DNA of 64,000 bases from the NCBI GenBank assembly GCA_034401795.1, contig CM067373.1, positions 85,166,521 to 85,230,520 of the forward strand, given 5' to 3'. Below, in pieces: positions 22,374 to 38,200 of the stretch (within the stretch, counting starts at the first letter, position 1; every line of letters begins with the position of its first letter). The stretch comes from Chaetoderma sp. LZ-2023a. Its lineage: Eukaryota > Mollusca > Caudofoveata > Chaetodermatida > Chaetodermatidae. The notes under the pieces were generated by a model, which was not told where the DNA came from, ran no database searches, and saw only the letters and a list, made by a program, of their open reading frames with translations. The position numbers and the translations under genes were made by a program.

Positions 22374-22391
22374 ATCCTGGCAGGCTCGCCA
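22374..22391 (-). other. primer-binding site of the Gypsy element
   Basis: One base after the 5' LTR, the minus strand reads TGGCGAGCCTGCCAGGAT. It begins TGG, the complement of a tRNA CCA tail, as expected for a tRNA primer-binding site. I cannot identify the tRNA. Confidence 0.7.
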
Positions 22392-22392
22392 C

Positions 22393-23988
22393 TGAAGATT
22401 TTCTGTCTCCGATACACAAGATTATGACGACCACTACAACTCCGGAAAGACTTATGATGGTTAACAGATTGCTGCGACAATCTATCTTTCCGATGCGGCA
22501 GCGGCGCTTATTGCTGGCGAGCCTCTTCCGATGTTGTGAAGATATTTTGTTAGCAATACGGGCCCATCTGATTAATCAGAACAATTCAGGTAAGGCACGA
22601 TGATGTTTCATGCTTCTGGAGTAAAATACAACTTCGACTCGCTACTTATATTATTATGGCTATTTATTACTAATATACTTATAACAAATTCGACTTTTGC
22701 TGCCGAAGATAAAAGGCTAAACTGTATATATATCTTTAAGAATAATTACACGATTTCCTATTCAACTGCTATTCTGAACTACTGCTATAATGCGCTGCGA
22801 ACTCGCAGAGGTAGAAGGTTACCTACTCGAATCACCGATGGTAAAAGATTAAAGAATCAATAGACAAAGTGCCTATTATATACAAACTACATTTTCCTAA
22901 CTTCTATACATATTACGATATATAGATCTATATATAACGTAATACATAGTTTCTGTTTCTTTCATCCTTCTAGGTAGCTATAACCACAGCTTGATTGGTC
23001 CACACACTCTTGTCCCCCAATCAACATCTGCTTATCTCTTCCTAGAAGTTCGTACCTATTCCTGTTGGTTGTTCTGACCAATCCCTGTTCGCCTAACTCT
23101 CGATTTCACTCTGAAACTTAGTTCTTTTTGTTTCTCTGCCACAGAGTTTGACTCGATGCTCATTGATTATGACGTCATCTCGACTAATCAAACTCTGGGC
23201 TTCTCTTCTATGGAGCTAACTTAAAACAGGGTCAAAGCGGTGTTGGCTGGTTCTGATTTGATGCGATCTGTCAGCTAACTAACAACATTACGGAATGTGT
23301 TGTTGTTGCATGCCTCCCTTTGATAGACATATAGTTGATATACAAATTTCGATTGTGTTATTAATTCCTACAGGACGCTACAATGCCTCTGTCCTGTCCC
23401 TTGCCTATCGTGGATAAGCCTGTAGGAAACGAACGTTAATAAGCACATGAGCTGTATGATCTCATTGCCATCTGGTGTTGTTGTACTTGCTTAAGGGAGT
23501 CGGAATGCCGACCGTCAACAACTACATGTCAGTCTGTTTCCTATAATTCTCTCGATTCCCATCATTTCGTATCTATTCTTATCAATCTATTATTTACTAA
23601 ACTAACGGCCTAAATGACTGCTGAATTTCATAAAAGTGTATGCCGATCCCACAGCAACAACTTTTATCTTCAACTATTGACAGACACCATCAACTCAGAA
23701 CTGTCGGTCTTATTCCAATCTATTCTATTTTCTAACTTATCATGATGAATATACTACTACAGTTTCAATCTGGTTCCTGTTCTATTTCTGCGAAATTTAT
23801 CCTATTTCCGCGAAATTGTATCCTACTAGCACTGGTCAAAGTCAACCAGTGCATCCTACTACGTCTCTAATTGCTACTGCTACTATTCCCTGGTATTTTC
23901 AAATATGAGAATTTCACTGAGGTCTTACTTGCAAATATAAGACGTCTACCGGGGTCATGACTTCCCATAAGACAATCCGATATCTACA
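22393..23988 (-). repeat. 5' LTR of the Gypsy element
   Basis: Same length (1596 bp) and nearly the same sequence as 13002-14597. In element orientation it begins TGTAGATATCGG and ends AATCTTCA. It contains a TATA-like box (22928-22936) followed about 260 bases downstream by AATAAA (22668-22663), consistent with a U3-R-U5 layout. Confidence 0.95.
22928..22936 (-). promoter_or_regulatory. TATA-like box in the 5' LTR
   Basis: TATATATAG on the minus strand. Its position upstream of the AATAAA signal suits an RNA polymerase II promoter for the genomic transcript. The same box is in the 3' LTR at 13537-13545. Inferred from sequence only. Confidence 0.4.
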
Positions 23989-23992
23989 ATAT

Positions 23993-24109
23993 GTCCACTC
24001 AGCTAAGAACTAGTAAACGATACGATATTGTATCCAGAGCACAAAGCTGTACACATTCGCAACTACAAAGTGAAATCTCCTAGCGAGTAAATAGGTGATA
24101 ATTCAATAG
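23993..24109. other. right flank of the LTR element
   Basis: Short AT-rich stretch between the target duplication and the next dispersed repeat. Nothing recognisable. Confidence 0.35.
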
Positions 24110-25215
24110 TAATTTTGAATATTTCTAAAAAAACACGTAGTACGAGACTTGAGATACTAACACGTTCTTTCATTATTAACACATGGTATGTTTGTATCTC
24201 GATTCAAGATCGATCTCACGGCTATTCAAGACGTATGGATAAATCATACGCAACAAAAAATCTTTTTAGCATATGTACGCTTGACATACAATTCTATAAA
24301 CACACGGAACCCTCAGAGATATAATGACCACATTTTAACCATCGTACAACATCTAAAACTACTGACGTTATTGAAATATTAAGTATTTAAAAAACAATTT
24401 GTGCGTAATGACGGTTAAAAGTCAATACGGCTACACAATATTCAACAAAAATAGTTTACTAATAAATTAACGTTAGCAACATCAAATTAATTTCAAAATC
24501 TTCTACAGTTTTCCTGTATGGTATCGATGAAAACGAGATATGGGGAATTCATCGGTGAAAGTGTTAACTTCTTTTTTTTTTTAACCCAGGATACAATCCT
24601 ATGAATCCATCACCACCAAGTCTTGGTTACCATTCCATCCGAACAATACATACCATTAATACAAGATTATTTTTAATATTTTGTTACTAATCTGTCTGGT
24701 AGCTGTTGCTTACTAAGACAGTAACAGCTTACAGTTAAATTAGTCTCTAAATATTCAACAAAATAGTTTACTAATAATTTAACGTTAGCGACGATACAGT
24801 CAAATTATTTTCAAAATATACATCAATATCCTACCATAATTCCTCATACATCCTCAACCCCATACTCTTACGACCTCCATTATTAGACCACCTCTTAAAC
24901 TCTATTTTTTACATTACTCTCTTATTATTTTTACCCTACAACGGTAGATAACCACGGAGGGGGGAGCGCCGCCACTACATTTAAACGTAAAATACACAAC
25001 TTTTAAGGGTTAACGAATTCAAAATAATAGAACATTCCAGAGGGATTCAGATCTCAAATACGTGTGCGGCTGGACGCCTTGTTCTCCAAACAATAACGTC
25101 CAGCCACACACAAATTTGTGCGTGGCTGGACGCCATTGTTCGCCAAACAATAGCATACTGAAAGACACATTCCAACGAAAAGAACAATAGCGACTATAAC
25201 CCCCCCATTACTACT
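24110..25215 (-). repeat. dispersed repeat, copy B (inverted relative to copy A)
   Basis: Reverse complement of about 5146-6250, matching through GATATGGGGAATTCATCGG (~24,537), CCACCAAGTCTTGGTTACC (~24,613), TAGCTGTTGCTTACTAAGAC (~24,700) and GGCTGGACGCC (~25,070 and 25,123). Small indels separate the two copies. Confidence 0.8.
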
Positions 25216-25570
25216 CACATGTTCCTGTGGGGCCGTGCGACCATTGCCGCCGAGATTGAACCACACGGTGTCATGCCTGCTGTTTGTGTCACCGGTGTGT
25301 CGTCAGTCCATTCTAATTTAGAGTAACGGACAAGATGTTATAATTAAATAGTCACAAATCTGATAAGTACTATTTTATTCGTTTGACAGTAATGACCACA
25401 ATAATACACAACATAGAGCCATCCGATGTCCTTTCCACGTGGTTCCGCCGGAGGTACCACACAGATCCTTGAATCCGTGTAAGAGAGCATCGCAACGAAG
25501 TCACTAGATAGTTTAATATAAACTAGTATACCCCTAATACACACACAAAGAAAATATTGTTGTTGCGAGA
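25216..25570. other. no recognisable gene
   Basis: Unique-looking sequence between copy B and the left arm of the large inverted pair. Short ORFs only. Confidence 0.35.
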
Positions 25571-28533
25571 TGAAAGTGCCTCGTGTGGGCCTCAGTCACA
25601 GGAAAATGCCTTCAATGCCGAAGTGGAGGAAAAGAGTTGGCAAAATTGGCCACTCTTTTGTTCAAACAGAAAATGCTAAGTGCTGAAAATCCTAGTGAAG
25701 ATACAGTTAAGGTGTTGCACACTGGTTTACGTGAAGATGGGATGAACGATTTCCGAGGAATTCCCAGGTTACCGTCTTATGTAGTTCCAAAGTTGCTGCA
25801 TTGGTAGTTGCCGCTTTATTTATGCGGGCCTTCTGCTTCATCCTAACCTACCAATTAGTTGTTAGTAACGAAAACAAGCTTTGGCCGCAAGTGGCAGGGG
25901 TTCCTACCTAACTTTAGATACGTTTATCCGTCATGCACAGATGCTCGGCTTCTTGTAAGTTGCCCTGCATAGCATCTACCTCCAAAGGATAGCGTGCGTA
26001 CATGTTACCGAGCAAGGCTCCCGAATCAAATAACGATCCAGTTACCCTGCCCTGCAACCACATATAACATCACCAGGACAAGTTTCACAGTTCACATGAG
26101 TAATATTAGAAAGCACCATGTCATTTATGGTGGGGATGGAAAATCGGATATCCACCGCTAGCATCCTTCCCGTGAGGGCATGGTGGGTTCTGAGACCTCA
26201 CCCAGACACTACAACGAATGGGATGGAGATCCGCATCTCGTCTGTCACCATGTGCTAAGGAGTTAACATTTGACCTGTCATTAGGGTTAAATTCCATGAT
26301 GCCCAAAGATGCACTGCAGGCCGGTATTACAGCATATTAATTAATATTATTATTTCGCAGTGCTTCCTACGTTGGCGGGGGTATCTACCTAATTAGTATC
26401 CGAAGATGCAGGGGACGTGTATGTAAGTCGGCACTTTATCTATCACCGCTCAGAAACCTACGATAGTTTCCCAGGGTCGGATCCTGATAACGTGTCGACG
26501 GGAATCCAAACAATTAATAAGCCTTGCGGCTGGAGGATCGTAGAAAGAGACAATAACTCAATATATTAAGAGGCCTTAAAGGTAACCGGCCAATGTTACA
26601 CAACATTGCCAGTGCCTGAGGCTACATTACCACAACAACCGGAAAAGAGGCATACATTATGCGTCTGTTGCGGAGAAATAGGCCCTAACCACTTTAAACA
26701 TATCCTATCGAGCTAGAATAGCCAGGTTTAGTCGGGAACATGTCAGGCTCAAACAATTAGAGCATGAACAGCGACCTTAGTGTAAAGTTAATGCTGGCGG
26801 GAATCGTGATGCTGATATTTATGTTGCTGTATAGTATTTCCTAGCGTCCTGCGAACTAGAGGGGTTTACAAATAAACAAAACATATTAACTAGATGGCTA
26901 CTTGCCATATACACAACTAACCAATACACAATTTAACGAATATGATGATAATAAAGTATTACAGATCATTGGACCTTACGGTGCGGCTAGTTGAAAGCAC
27001 CGACAGTAAACAAAGAAATATTCACAGTAAGAAACAGAAATTATAAGAATGCGGTCTTAAGACCGGTTAGGTAGCTATTAATCATCAGTACCAATATACG
27101 GAAATAATTAAATGTTCAATAGTATAGCTACTTGAGTACCTATTGGTCATCGGTATGAGTAAAGTTCACGTGTTACTGAAATTGAGACGCTAATGTATAG
27201 ATAGAGGGAGATGGCACGATCTTTGATGCTGGAAGGATTTCTGCAAGCAGGCTTCCGCAGGCTGGTCCCCGCAAGCAGGCTTCCGCAGGCTAGTCTCCGC
27301 AAGCAGGTTTCCACAGGCAGGTTGGATATTGCACATTCTCAGGACAATATAACGGAATGGTTCAGGAGATGCCCATTAGATAGTCAGTTCACTAATATAG
27401 AATCTAAACAGTTTGTTGGAAAGTTTCCGTCTGGCGATGGTAATATGAAAGTTGAGAGTAACCCATTAACAGAGAGGGCCACTAATATGAATAACTATGC
27501 ATGTACAATACTGGCACACCGAGCAAATCCCACCAGGCTGTGGTCGAAAAGTTAATTAATCACACGCGACATGCAGCACGGAGGTTTGAGTCCACTCTTC
27601 AGCGTGGTTGGCAAATCCGGCAAGTCATCCACCAAGGATCATCATCAGCTCTACATTCCGTAGAATCACATTTCAGGCCCACACGGCCCGTCTACGGAAC
27701 GGCTCCCTTTGAAAAGTTTGGATGAGGGAGGTATAACTTTATTTACTTTGCCCTCGAATGGCCGTCCGGGGGCATCCAAAATTGATGTATCGCGGTGCTG
27801 TCAAGAACTGCTTACCAGTGCGGGTGAATGGAAATCTGAACGGCACCGCAGTGATGAAGGAATCACCATAGGTTATCAGTTGCACACGTCTAGTCCGCGC
27901 AGGTCTAGCAGTCCTCCTTGACGGGTCGGCTTCCACGCCGATGATGCTTTCGATTCTCGAAATTTCATCCCTTTTATACTACTCGTGACGTCAGAGCGAG
28001 GCGCTCCAGCCAATCAGAGGCCAAGCAGTAGACAATCAGCGTGCAGATAGAGGTTGTGACGTGGCTATCACGTGCACAACACATTCTCTATTCATTTACT
28101 GCATACACACGATTACGACGTCAAAAGCAATATTGTGAAAATAATTTAGCTGGATTTTCGACAATAACTCAGCCATTTCTGGACCGATTTAAAATAGTAA
28201 AAGGTTCTATAATCCTCATTTCATTCCGGTAGATAGGCACCAGGAACGACGAGAACGGTGTGATTTGAATACATCACGAGTACCGACTCGGTACACTATA
28301 GGCATACACTCACTCCCAATCTCGACACGTGTTGTCCGGGAAGCTCTGGCGCGCGCGCATGCGTGCTATGCGTCTTAACGGACTTGGCCGTTTTTAACGA
28401 AAACCTCTCCCATAGGTCTTATATACGCATACCATCCTACTCAGGGAGACGTGCTTGGAGCAAATCCAGAACAGCCGTTCCGTACCCAGCTTAGCTGGGA
28501 TGGTCAGTACCCGTCCGGTCGATCCATGCTACA
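25571..28533 (+). repeat. ~3-kb repeat, left member of an imperfect inverted pair
   Basis: Aligns in reverse complement with 30,310-33,383 along its whole length. Examples are AACTACATAAGACGGT-type DNA at its left end, GGAAAAGAGGCATACATTATG (~26,641) against GTGTACGCCTCTTTTC (~32,280), and AATTTCATCCCTTTTATACT (~27,960) against GAAAAGGGATGATTTC. Divergence is substantial. Ends are near TGCC..GCTACA, that is TG..CA as in LTRs, but no target duplication is evident. A ~27-bp tandem repeat (AAGCAGGCTTCCGCAGG) lies at 27,245-27,325. No conserved protein frame. Confidence 0.8.
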
Positions 28534-29236
28534 GCGGCACTGGCCCCCATCCCTGGGATGGTACCGGGTGTACAAATATGTACATATAACAGATTCAGAT
28601 TGCCATGATACTAATGTAAAACACTTATGGTTATGCAACCTATAAAATGAGTATCTTGAGTAGTTCATGCTTTCAACTTAGAAGTGAGATTAACACCTTG
28701 AACCCCTGACTTACTTCAAATTGTTAAATATTTTCGAAATAATTTGGCTGAAACCTCTTGCTGTTACATGCCGCAACAGCTTCCGCTCAGATTGATTTCA
28801 AAATGTTTAACACGTTAATCTACGAACGACCGATTTGTACACCCCTATCCTAGTCACACCCATGCTTACACTACAACGAATGAATCTATGAATGGCTACT
28901 CAATTATGCATGTCATATACAGGGATACATCCAGCTTCCTTTCATTATGTTGTATCAATATTAAAAACTAGTACGAGATACGTATAAAATGTAATACTAC
29001 TGTACGCACGTTATTATAATTAACTTTCCCAAGAGGCACATTTCCTTTTTCTAGAATTCAACAATGGTTGAACTATAGCTATATTCTCCTATCTCACTAT
29101 TTTTTCCTTCTTCTAACTCACCCTCTATGCACTTCTGAATCTCTCCCCCAATGCCTGTCGTCTCCGTACTGTTCGATGTGCACCTGCCCTCGCATGTCGT
29201 ATATATCTGACAATATATCCGCCATGAGAGGGCTAC
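28534..29236. repeat. spacer with a family 1-like hairpin
   Basis: Mostly unremarkable sequence. At about 28,720-28,815 there is a diverged hairpin (GTTAAATATTTTCGAAATAA on one arm, TGATTTCAAAATGTTTAAC on the other) related to the central palindrome of family 1. Confidence 0.55.
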
Positions 29237-30309
29237 GTGCATATTTATTTGACAATGGGTGCCGATTTAGCCAGTTACCGCGCCGCAATTGGGCTTTACT
29301 ATTGCTACTCATCTAAATTTATGATTCGTGGAAGCAATCTAAACTCACCCTCACAATTTAAATGTAGCCTTTACGACGCTTGCAAGAGGCTATTGTTATA
29401 TCAGAACAATGAAATAGGTTGGATATTAATATACCTCCTCCTTTTTCTGGCTGGTGATGTTGAAATAAATCCGTAGTGATATTTCCATTGTACATATAAA
29501 TGTCTGCGGCCTCAAAGACAAAATCCACCTAATTGAGGCTAATCTGTTTACATTTGACATTGTAGCTGTAACTGATTCATGTAACTCCAACTATTAATAA
29601 CGATTTAATCCAATTGCAAGGATTTCAACAGCCTTATCTGAGAGATCGCATACAGGCGGTGAGAGGAGTTTGTATTTATGTATCAGGCAAAATCGCTGCT
29701 GTTCGTCGAACTGAGTACGAAAGCTCAGATATTGAAATGATCTGGATAGAGATCCATGGCCTCCCAGAGCTTCTATTATGTGTTATCTATCGCCCGCCCA
29801 ATACAGCCATTGACAAATGGCAGATTATATTAGATAATATCGATAATGTCTGAGATCTGAACCCAAATAAAACTATTATAATAGCTGGCGACCTCAATGA
29901 TGATCTAGTCGATATAGCCAAGCATAATTTGCGTGACATTATCAATACACTTGGGTTCCACCAGCTAATCCAAGAACCGACGCAACCAATCTCTAATACA
30001 TTACTTGATCCAATTATCATTAATAACATTAGAACAGTCCAAGATAGTGGCATCTTTGCTCCATTTTGCACGGACTACACTCCCACCTATGTGGTCCTAT
30101 CCTCTAAAATTCCTAAGCGGACATCTTAGCATAGATGTATAAGGGACTATACTACGGCTGATTGGGGCAAACTTCGTAACCAACTCACGAAATTCTCCCT
30201 TTAAAATGTGTCGATTCTTCATTTGCTTATGCTAATGATGAAAAGGCACATCTTTTTAATGAATATTTTACTAACACTGCCAGGCCGGATGATTCTAATA
30301 TACAACTAC
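29237..30309 (+). pseudogene. LINE 5' part: 2A-like remnant and EEP endonuclease, broken
   Basis: An ORF ends in LLLFLAGDVEINP, matching the core of 2A-like recoding peptides found at the N-terminus of some invertebrate APE-type LINEs. A stop codon falls where the motif's next glycine codon should be. The endonuclease follows: ISIVHINVCGLKDKIHLIEA (~29,480), LLLCVIYRPPNTAIDKW (~29,770), IIIAGDLNDDLVD (~29,875) and the LIQEPT..LLDPI segment (~29,970). There are several stops and frame changes. The RT-proximal linker (FNEYFTNTA, ~30,260) is reached just before the 3-kb repeat interrupts it at 30,310. Confidence 0.85.
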
Positions 30310-33383
<3,074 letters not shown>

Positions 33384-33424
33384 TGTCTATATATATATAT
33401 ATATATAATATCCGACAATTTACA

Positions 33425-34231
33425 GGCATAGTCTCTGGCTTGTGGAATTTAATGCTCTAAAAACCACTTCCTTGTTTATCTCCCTTCGAAATAATCCTAC
33501 TGATTTTCTAATAACTTTCAAAGATTCTGAAATCCACTCTTCACTTTGTCATAAACATCTTGGGATTACTTTCGATAAAAAAGGTCAATGGAAACATCAT
33601 GTGGAATCTATATTAACAAACGCCCAAACGTAATCTCTCGCTACTTAAGGGCCTTAAGTATATACTAGACAGACAATGTCTTGAAATCATGTATAAAAAT
33701 TTCATTAGACCGTCCCTAGAATATGCAGATGTTGTCTGGGATAATATACCCGAGCATCTTGTCACGAGATTGGAAAACGTCCAGAGGGACGCTCTTAGAA
33801 CTATAATGGGTCTTACGCGCAGTGTTCGTACTGCTGACCTATATACAGAAACGGGCATGGACACACTCTCCCATAGGAAAAATATACATAAACTAGTGAT
33901 CTTCTACAAAATTCTTAACGGTATGACTGGTGAGGCCTTGTCCGATTATCTACCTCCTTTAGCACACACACGAAATCCTTACAATATCCGTCACCAGCAA
34001 AATTACACCCCATTTAGATGTCTTAATGAGATTCAGCATGGTTCCTTTTTTCAGGCTACTGTACCAGAGTGGAATATCCTTCCTGCTCCTGTCAAGATAT
34101 CCATCACACTTACAGAATTTAAAAACAAATTGAAAGCTATGTCCCCTATTCGAGTGCCACCCCCATGGTACTATGTAGTTACCAGACCAAACAACATAGC
34201 TCTATGCAGGCTTCGAAATGGTTGCAATAAT
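33425..34231 (+). pseudogene. LINE middle part: reverse-transcriptase thumb and C-terminal region
   Basis: The frame starts with LWLVEFNALKTTSL and includes the typical non-LTR RT phrases HKHLGITFDKKGQW (~33,570), FIRPSLEYADVVWDN (~33,705) and LYTETGMDTLSHRK (~33,840). One frame change lies near 33,632. The coding sequence continues to CRLRNGCNN and is cut at 34,231 by the DNA transposon. It resumes at 39,465 (LDYDNF). This is the same LINE as 29.2-30.3 kb if the intervening repeat inserted with loss of the RT core. Confidence 0.85.
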
Positions 34232-35110
34232 AGTCCGTGGGCTGGAGGGGCTCACCTGGATACCACCCCCGCCCAACTAATTGACGAAACTATATTTTTC
34301 TAACAGGTATCGATGTCCTCTTTAAGATTATGTATGTTAACATGTGATAAACTGGGACTCAATATGGTTTTTGATGGGTTATATTAGAGTTAATACCCAC
34401 AGTGAAGCAGCTCATATTAAGAGGTAGGGATATTAAAAACTGACATATCTTTTGATAGAATCATTGTAGATTGGTGATCGACCACTCAAAATGTTGGTTA
34501 TCGTATCGTCTATGCAAATCAATTTTATAATAAGGTCGGCAGAGGTCAAAAGGTCACAAATCTTCGCTACAGCTCAAAATCTAGCAACTGTATGTTGTTA
34601 TCACTGATCGAGCACCAGTAAAGAAACATTCTAGTTTTAAAAGCTTAAGATTGATTCAAAGCACCATTTGACAAATATAATGAGTAAAAGTTTACTTATT
34701 TAATAGAATATTGTTACTATGACAACTGACAGCATAGCCAATTTTTGAGAATCGATGAAAAATGCATTCATTGTAAATTAATTTAGTAGATTTTGATAGA
34801 ATCGTTGTAGCTTGGTGATCGACCACTCAAAATGGTGCTTATAGTATCGTTTACGATTGTATATGGTTTCCATCAGTTTCATAATGAGGTCGACAGAGGT
34901 CAAAAGGTAACAAATATTTGCCATAGCTTAAAATCTTGCAATGTGTTGCTATCACTGACCAAGCACCGGTAAAGGAACATTCTAGTTTTAACAACTTAAG
35001 ATTGATTAAAAGGCACCATTTTACAAATATAATGAGTACAGGTTCATTCACTTAATTGAATATTGTTACTATGACAACTGACACCATAGCCAATTTTTTA
35101 GAATCGATGA
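34232..35110 (+). repeat. left terminal inverted repeat with internal ~340-bp direct repeats
   Basis: Reverse complement of about 38,450-39,460. Two direct units start near 34,456 and 34,794, each with GGTGATCGACCACTCAAAAT and GGTCAAAAGGT.ACAAAT. The outermost ~190 bp, including ATATTTTTCTAACAG and AAACTGGGACTCAATATGG, is well conserved between the two ends. Confidence 0.85.
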
Positions 35111-35260
35111 AAAATGCAATCATTGTAAACTAAACTTGAAATGAGCATATTATCGAATCGAAATTGTGTAGATCAATAAAAGAGCGTTCAAAATGTATTT
35201 ATTGTGGCTTGTTTTACCAACCGACTATAAATCCACTAACTATATTTTAACTCCTCTTAA

Positions 35261-38200
35261 TTAGTCACTGTCACTATTATCTGCTGGGTCTTCTTCATTT
35301 TCACTATCTTCGTAAGTGGAACTGTATTCCTGCTCATTCCCTTCCTTTTCACATTTCTTCTCTAGAATATCAGTCAACATAGATGGCAGTATCTCACCAT
35401 CACACCACCTCGGCTCAAGTCTCTGTTCACTCCATACAGTCCAGCCATTATTCTCAGTAGATTCAGGAATGTATGGCTTTGGTACGTGGGATCGCTTCCA
35501 AATAGCTACTTGATAGTTAACCCGCTTTATGTGCTGGCGGAGGCAAACTCTCCAGAGAGGTAAGGTGGATAAGTGAACGTTTTTCTTGAGATTGATCTTT
35601 TTCTCTGCATCACCACACTTTGCCATTAACATAGAGAAACGAAGCATGTCAACGTTTGTTATGGGAGTAATCTTATACATTCGGCAGGTGAAATCCTCTA
35701 ATTGAAGAAAGTGATGTCCCATTACTCACTAATGGTCTAAAAAGCCTCCTACTATCTTAGTTCATTCTGTAGGAGTCTGATGGGTTTTACTTTGCCTATT
35801 CCTCTGAATGCACTCGTTGTATCACATTTGGTGAAGGCATGAAGACCCAAAAGGGCGGAACAGTAAAGCGGCGTAAAATTCTTAGCCAATTTTGATATGT
35901 CCAACAGCTTTCTCTTGTTTTCAGAACCAGTATCAAATAATGTGTGTCTTCATGATTTTGGCATAGTACAGGAGAATCAAAGGCCGAGTTTAGGTGAAAA
36001 CTCTTGTAGCTACTCTAGGGTAGATGAGCATGTGATCAGTTACCATCGCGTAAATGAGCACGTGTTTAAATTACTTTGATTTCAATGCAAACACGTGACT
36101 ACTCGATTTACCCTTGCTGGTAGGTGGGTAGCCTCAAGTAGGTACAAGAGTACGTACTCCAGCCGTTTAGGTGCTACTCTAGTAACTCGAGTAGCTGCCC
36201 TACTAGGGACGTAAACTCTACCAAAAATTCATCGCCAGGTGGACCTCTGATATGCACAAAGTCGTAGCCCTCTTTTGTTGCATAAACACAATAGAGAATA
36301 ACCCCTTGTGTCTGTTTCTTCTTGGTCAGATTCTATGACTTGTATCTCTGAAATCAGCACTGTGCTGATATCGGTAGATGTTAATTCGTAAATCTTGCCC
36401 TCATAAATAGCAATGACCATCTTATTAAGTAGTTTTGAACTAATTGTATCACTTCCCCAGACTTTCAGCGTCAGTTGCACTAGTTGCTGTTTGTTTTCGT
36501 TATTACTGAGGAATTCCTTCCAATTTTCAGGTCTCTATATTTTTACCCTTGATTATACGTTTCTCTCCAGAACCTATACGAGTTCTTTCCATTAATTTGA
36601 TGGAATTTTCCTTGTACATGTCCGTACTGAATATTACATTCGATTTTCCTACTGTACCACTATCAAACAATTTCTGGGTTATCTGCTTAAATGTTCCTGT
36701 CACCCCTTTCATACAATAGAAAGTGGCGTTTCCATCTTCAATGTCCAGTGCTTTGTGATCAGATGGTGCGTCTGCATTTATACTCCATTTGTTGAGTATT
36801 AAACCCTTTACTTTACTAGCCGTACCAGTTGATGATGGTACCGGCAAAAGTGGATAATGTAACAGTTCTTCAATATCAAGCTTCTCTGGCTTATTCTGTG
36901 ATAGCATCAATAACTACCACGTAATATTTCCTTGTTATCTTATTCTATTTCACTCACGATTATTTGAAGTTTTCCCAAGAACACTCTTCGTCATGTCAGA
37001 AAACGTTTTAAATTTTTGCTTTTTTATTGTTTCAAATAAATCCGTATTCCTTTCAAGTCTCTCTGGTATAAAAGTCTCTTTGGGCCAGCTTCCCAATTGA
37101 CTCAGCAGCCATGATACCCGTTTGGATATGGGTGGGCGCAGGAGTACCAGACCCAATACCGAACAGCTTATCATTATAATCGAGAATGGAAGGATTCATG
37201 AAGCTTTCTACGGACTCCATTACACCACTTTTGCGTACCTGTGAAGGACGGACATCCCAATGTCTATTGTTCCTGTCTGTCTTGTCTATCATATCTGCCA
37301 TTTGGAGCATTGTTTCCACATATCTTGCTCGTTCATGTACCGTCTTTCCCCAGCTTCGATGTGCATCATAGTTATTCAAGATACCAGATACGTCAGCTGC
37401 GCTTCCTCCTGCTCCTTCATGCGGTTTTGTGTACTTCATAAATGTCTCCTCTATTGTTTTGTATACTGCCCACAACTTTCCAGGCACAAAGGATCTTACA
37501 AAACTTATAGCACCTAGCTTAATCAGCTCCGTTGCTTCAGGGTGTGATTCGTCTCTGCTTGCCAAGAAAACAGCAAAGTAGATAAGATACCTTGAATAAT
37601 TCTGCCCATCAAAACTAAAGAATAGGTCAGCCATTCGATTGAGACATGTTCCGTACAGACAGTAATTATTTGTCTTAACCGCATTTAGGAGAGACAACAG
37701 CAACCAAACATGGTCCATCTAAGATAATCAAAACTGGGAAGTCTTACCTAATTCGCCATTGCTAACTCTGAGTAGTCATTTAGATATGAATGAAATGCTG
37801 TATCATTCGCCAATTGTTCGAAATTCTCTTTGGTTCTACTTCCAATAATGTGATTACTTTTGTCAATGAATTTGGTGGTAAAATCTCTAATAATCCATCG
37901 GACCATTTCGTAGAATGGTATTTGTAGAGTGGCAATCGTTCAAGACCTTCAGCCATTGCTTTGTGGCAGTATATTTCCCGACTAAAATTGTTACCAGACA
38001 CTACACTGTTAATAGTTCCAGTAGATATCAGGCCAGATTCCAATAGAATCTCAGTGAATCCAGGTCCACTCATCTTCTTTCCTATATGATTTTCATATAG
38101 GCGCATGCCAAACGAAAAGCACACATCATAACTATATGCTCCTTGTAGTAGTCTGGGATTTTCCATATGATAGGATAAGCTTTTATACACACACCTAGAT

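Larger units (their letters stand above)
13002..23988 (-). mobile_element. Ty3/Gypsy LTR retrotransposon with envelope gene (errantivirus-like)
   Basis: The 10,987-bp element lies in minus orientation. Two 1596-bp LTRs begin TG and end CA, and ATAT at 12998-13001 and 23989-23992 is the target duplication. The order 5' LTR, primer-binding site, leader ORF, gag, pol (protease-RT-RNase H-integrase), env, 3' LTR matches the Ty3/Gypsy order with an added env, as in the insect errantiviruses. I counted about six substitutions between the LTRs (~0.4%), so insertion is recent. In-frame stops in gag and after pol, a frame change in env and a short gap in RT suggest this copy is defective. Its presence in a probable non-insect genome is notable. 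Confidence 0.95.

Noticed and set aside
22187-22603. 138-aa plus-strand ORF across the 5' LTR border
   Set aside because: It starts in leader DNA and runs antisense into the LTR. Only the LTR part is shared with the other LTR, so it is not a conserved unit by itself.
25583-27921. Plus-strand ORFs of 60-114 aa in the left ~3-kb repeat
   Set aside because: Not conserved in the right member of the pair; no domains.
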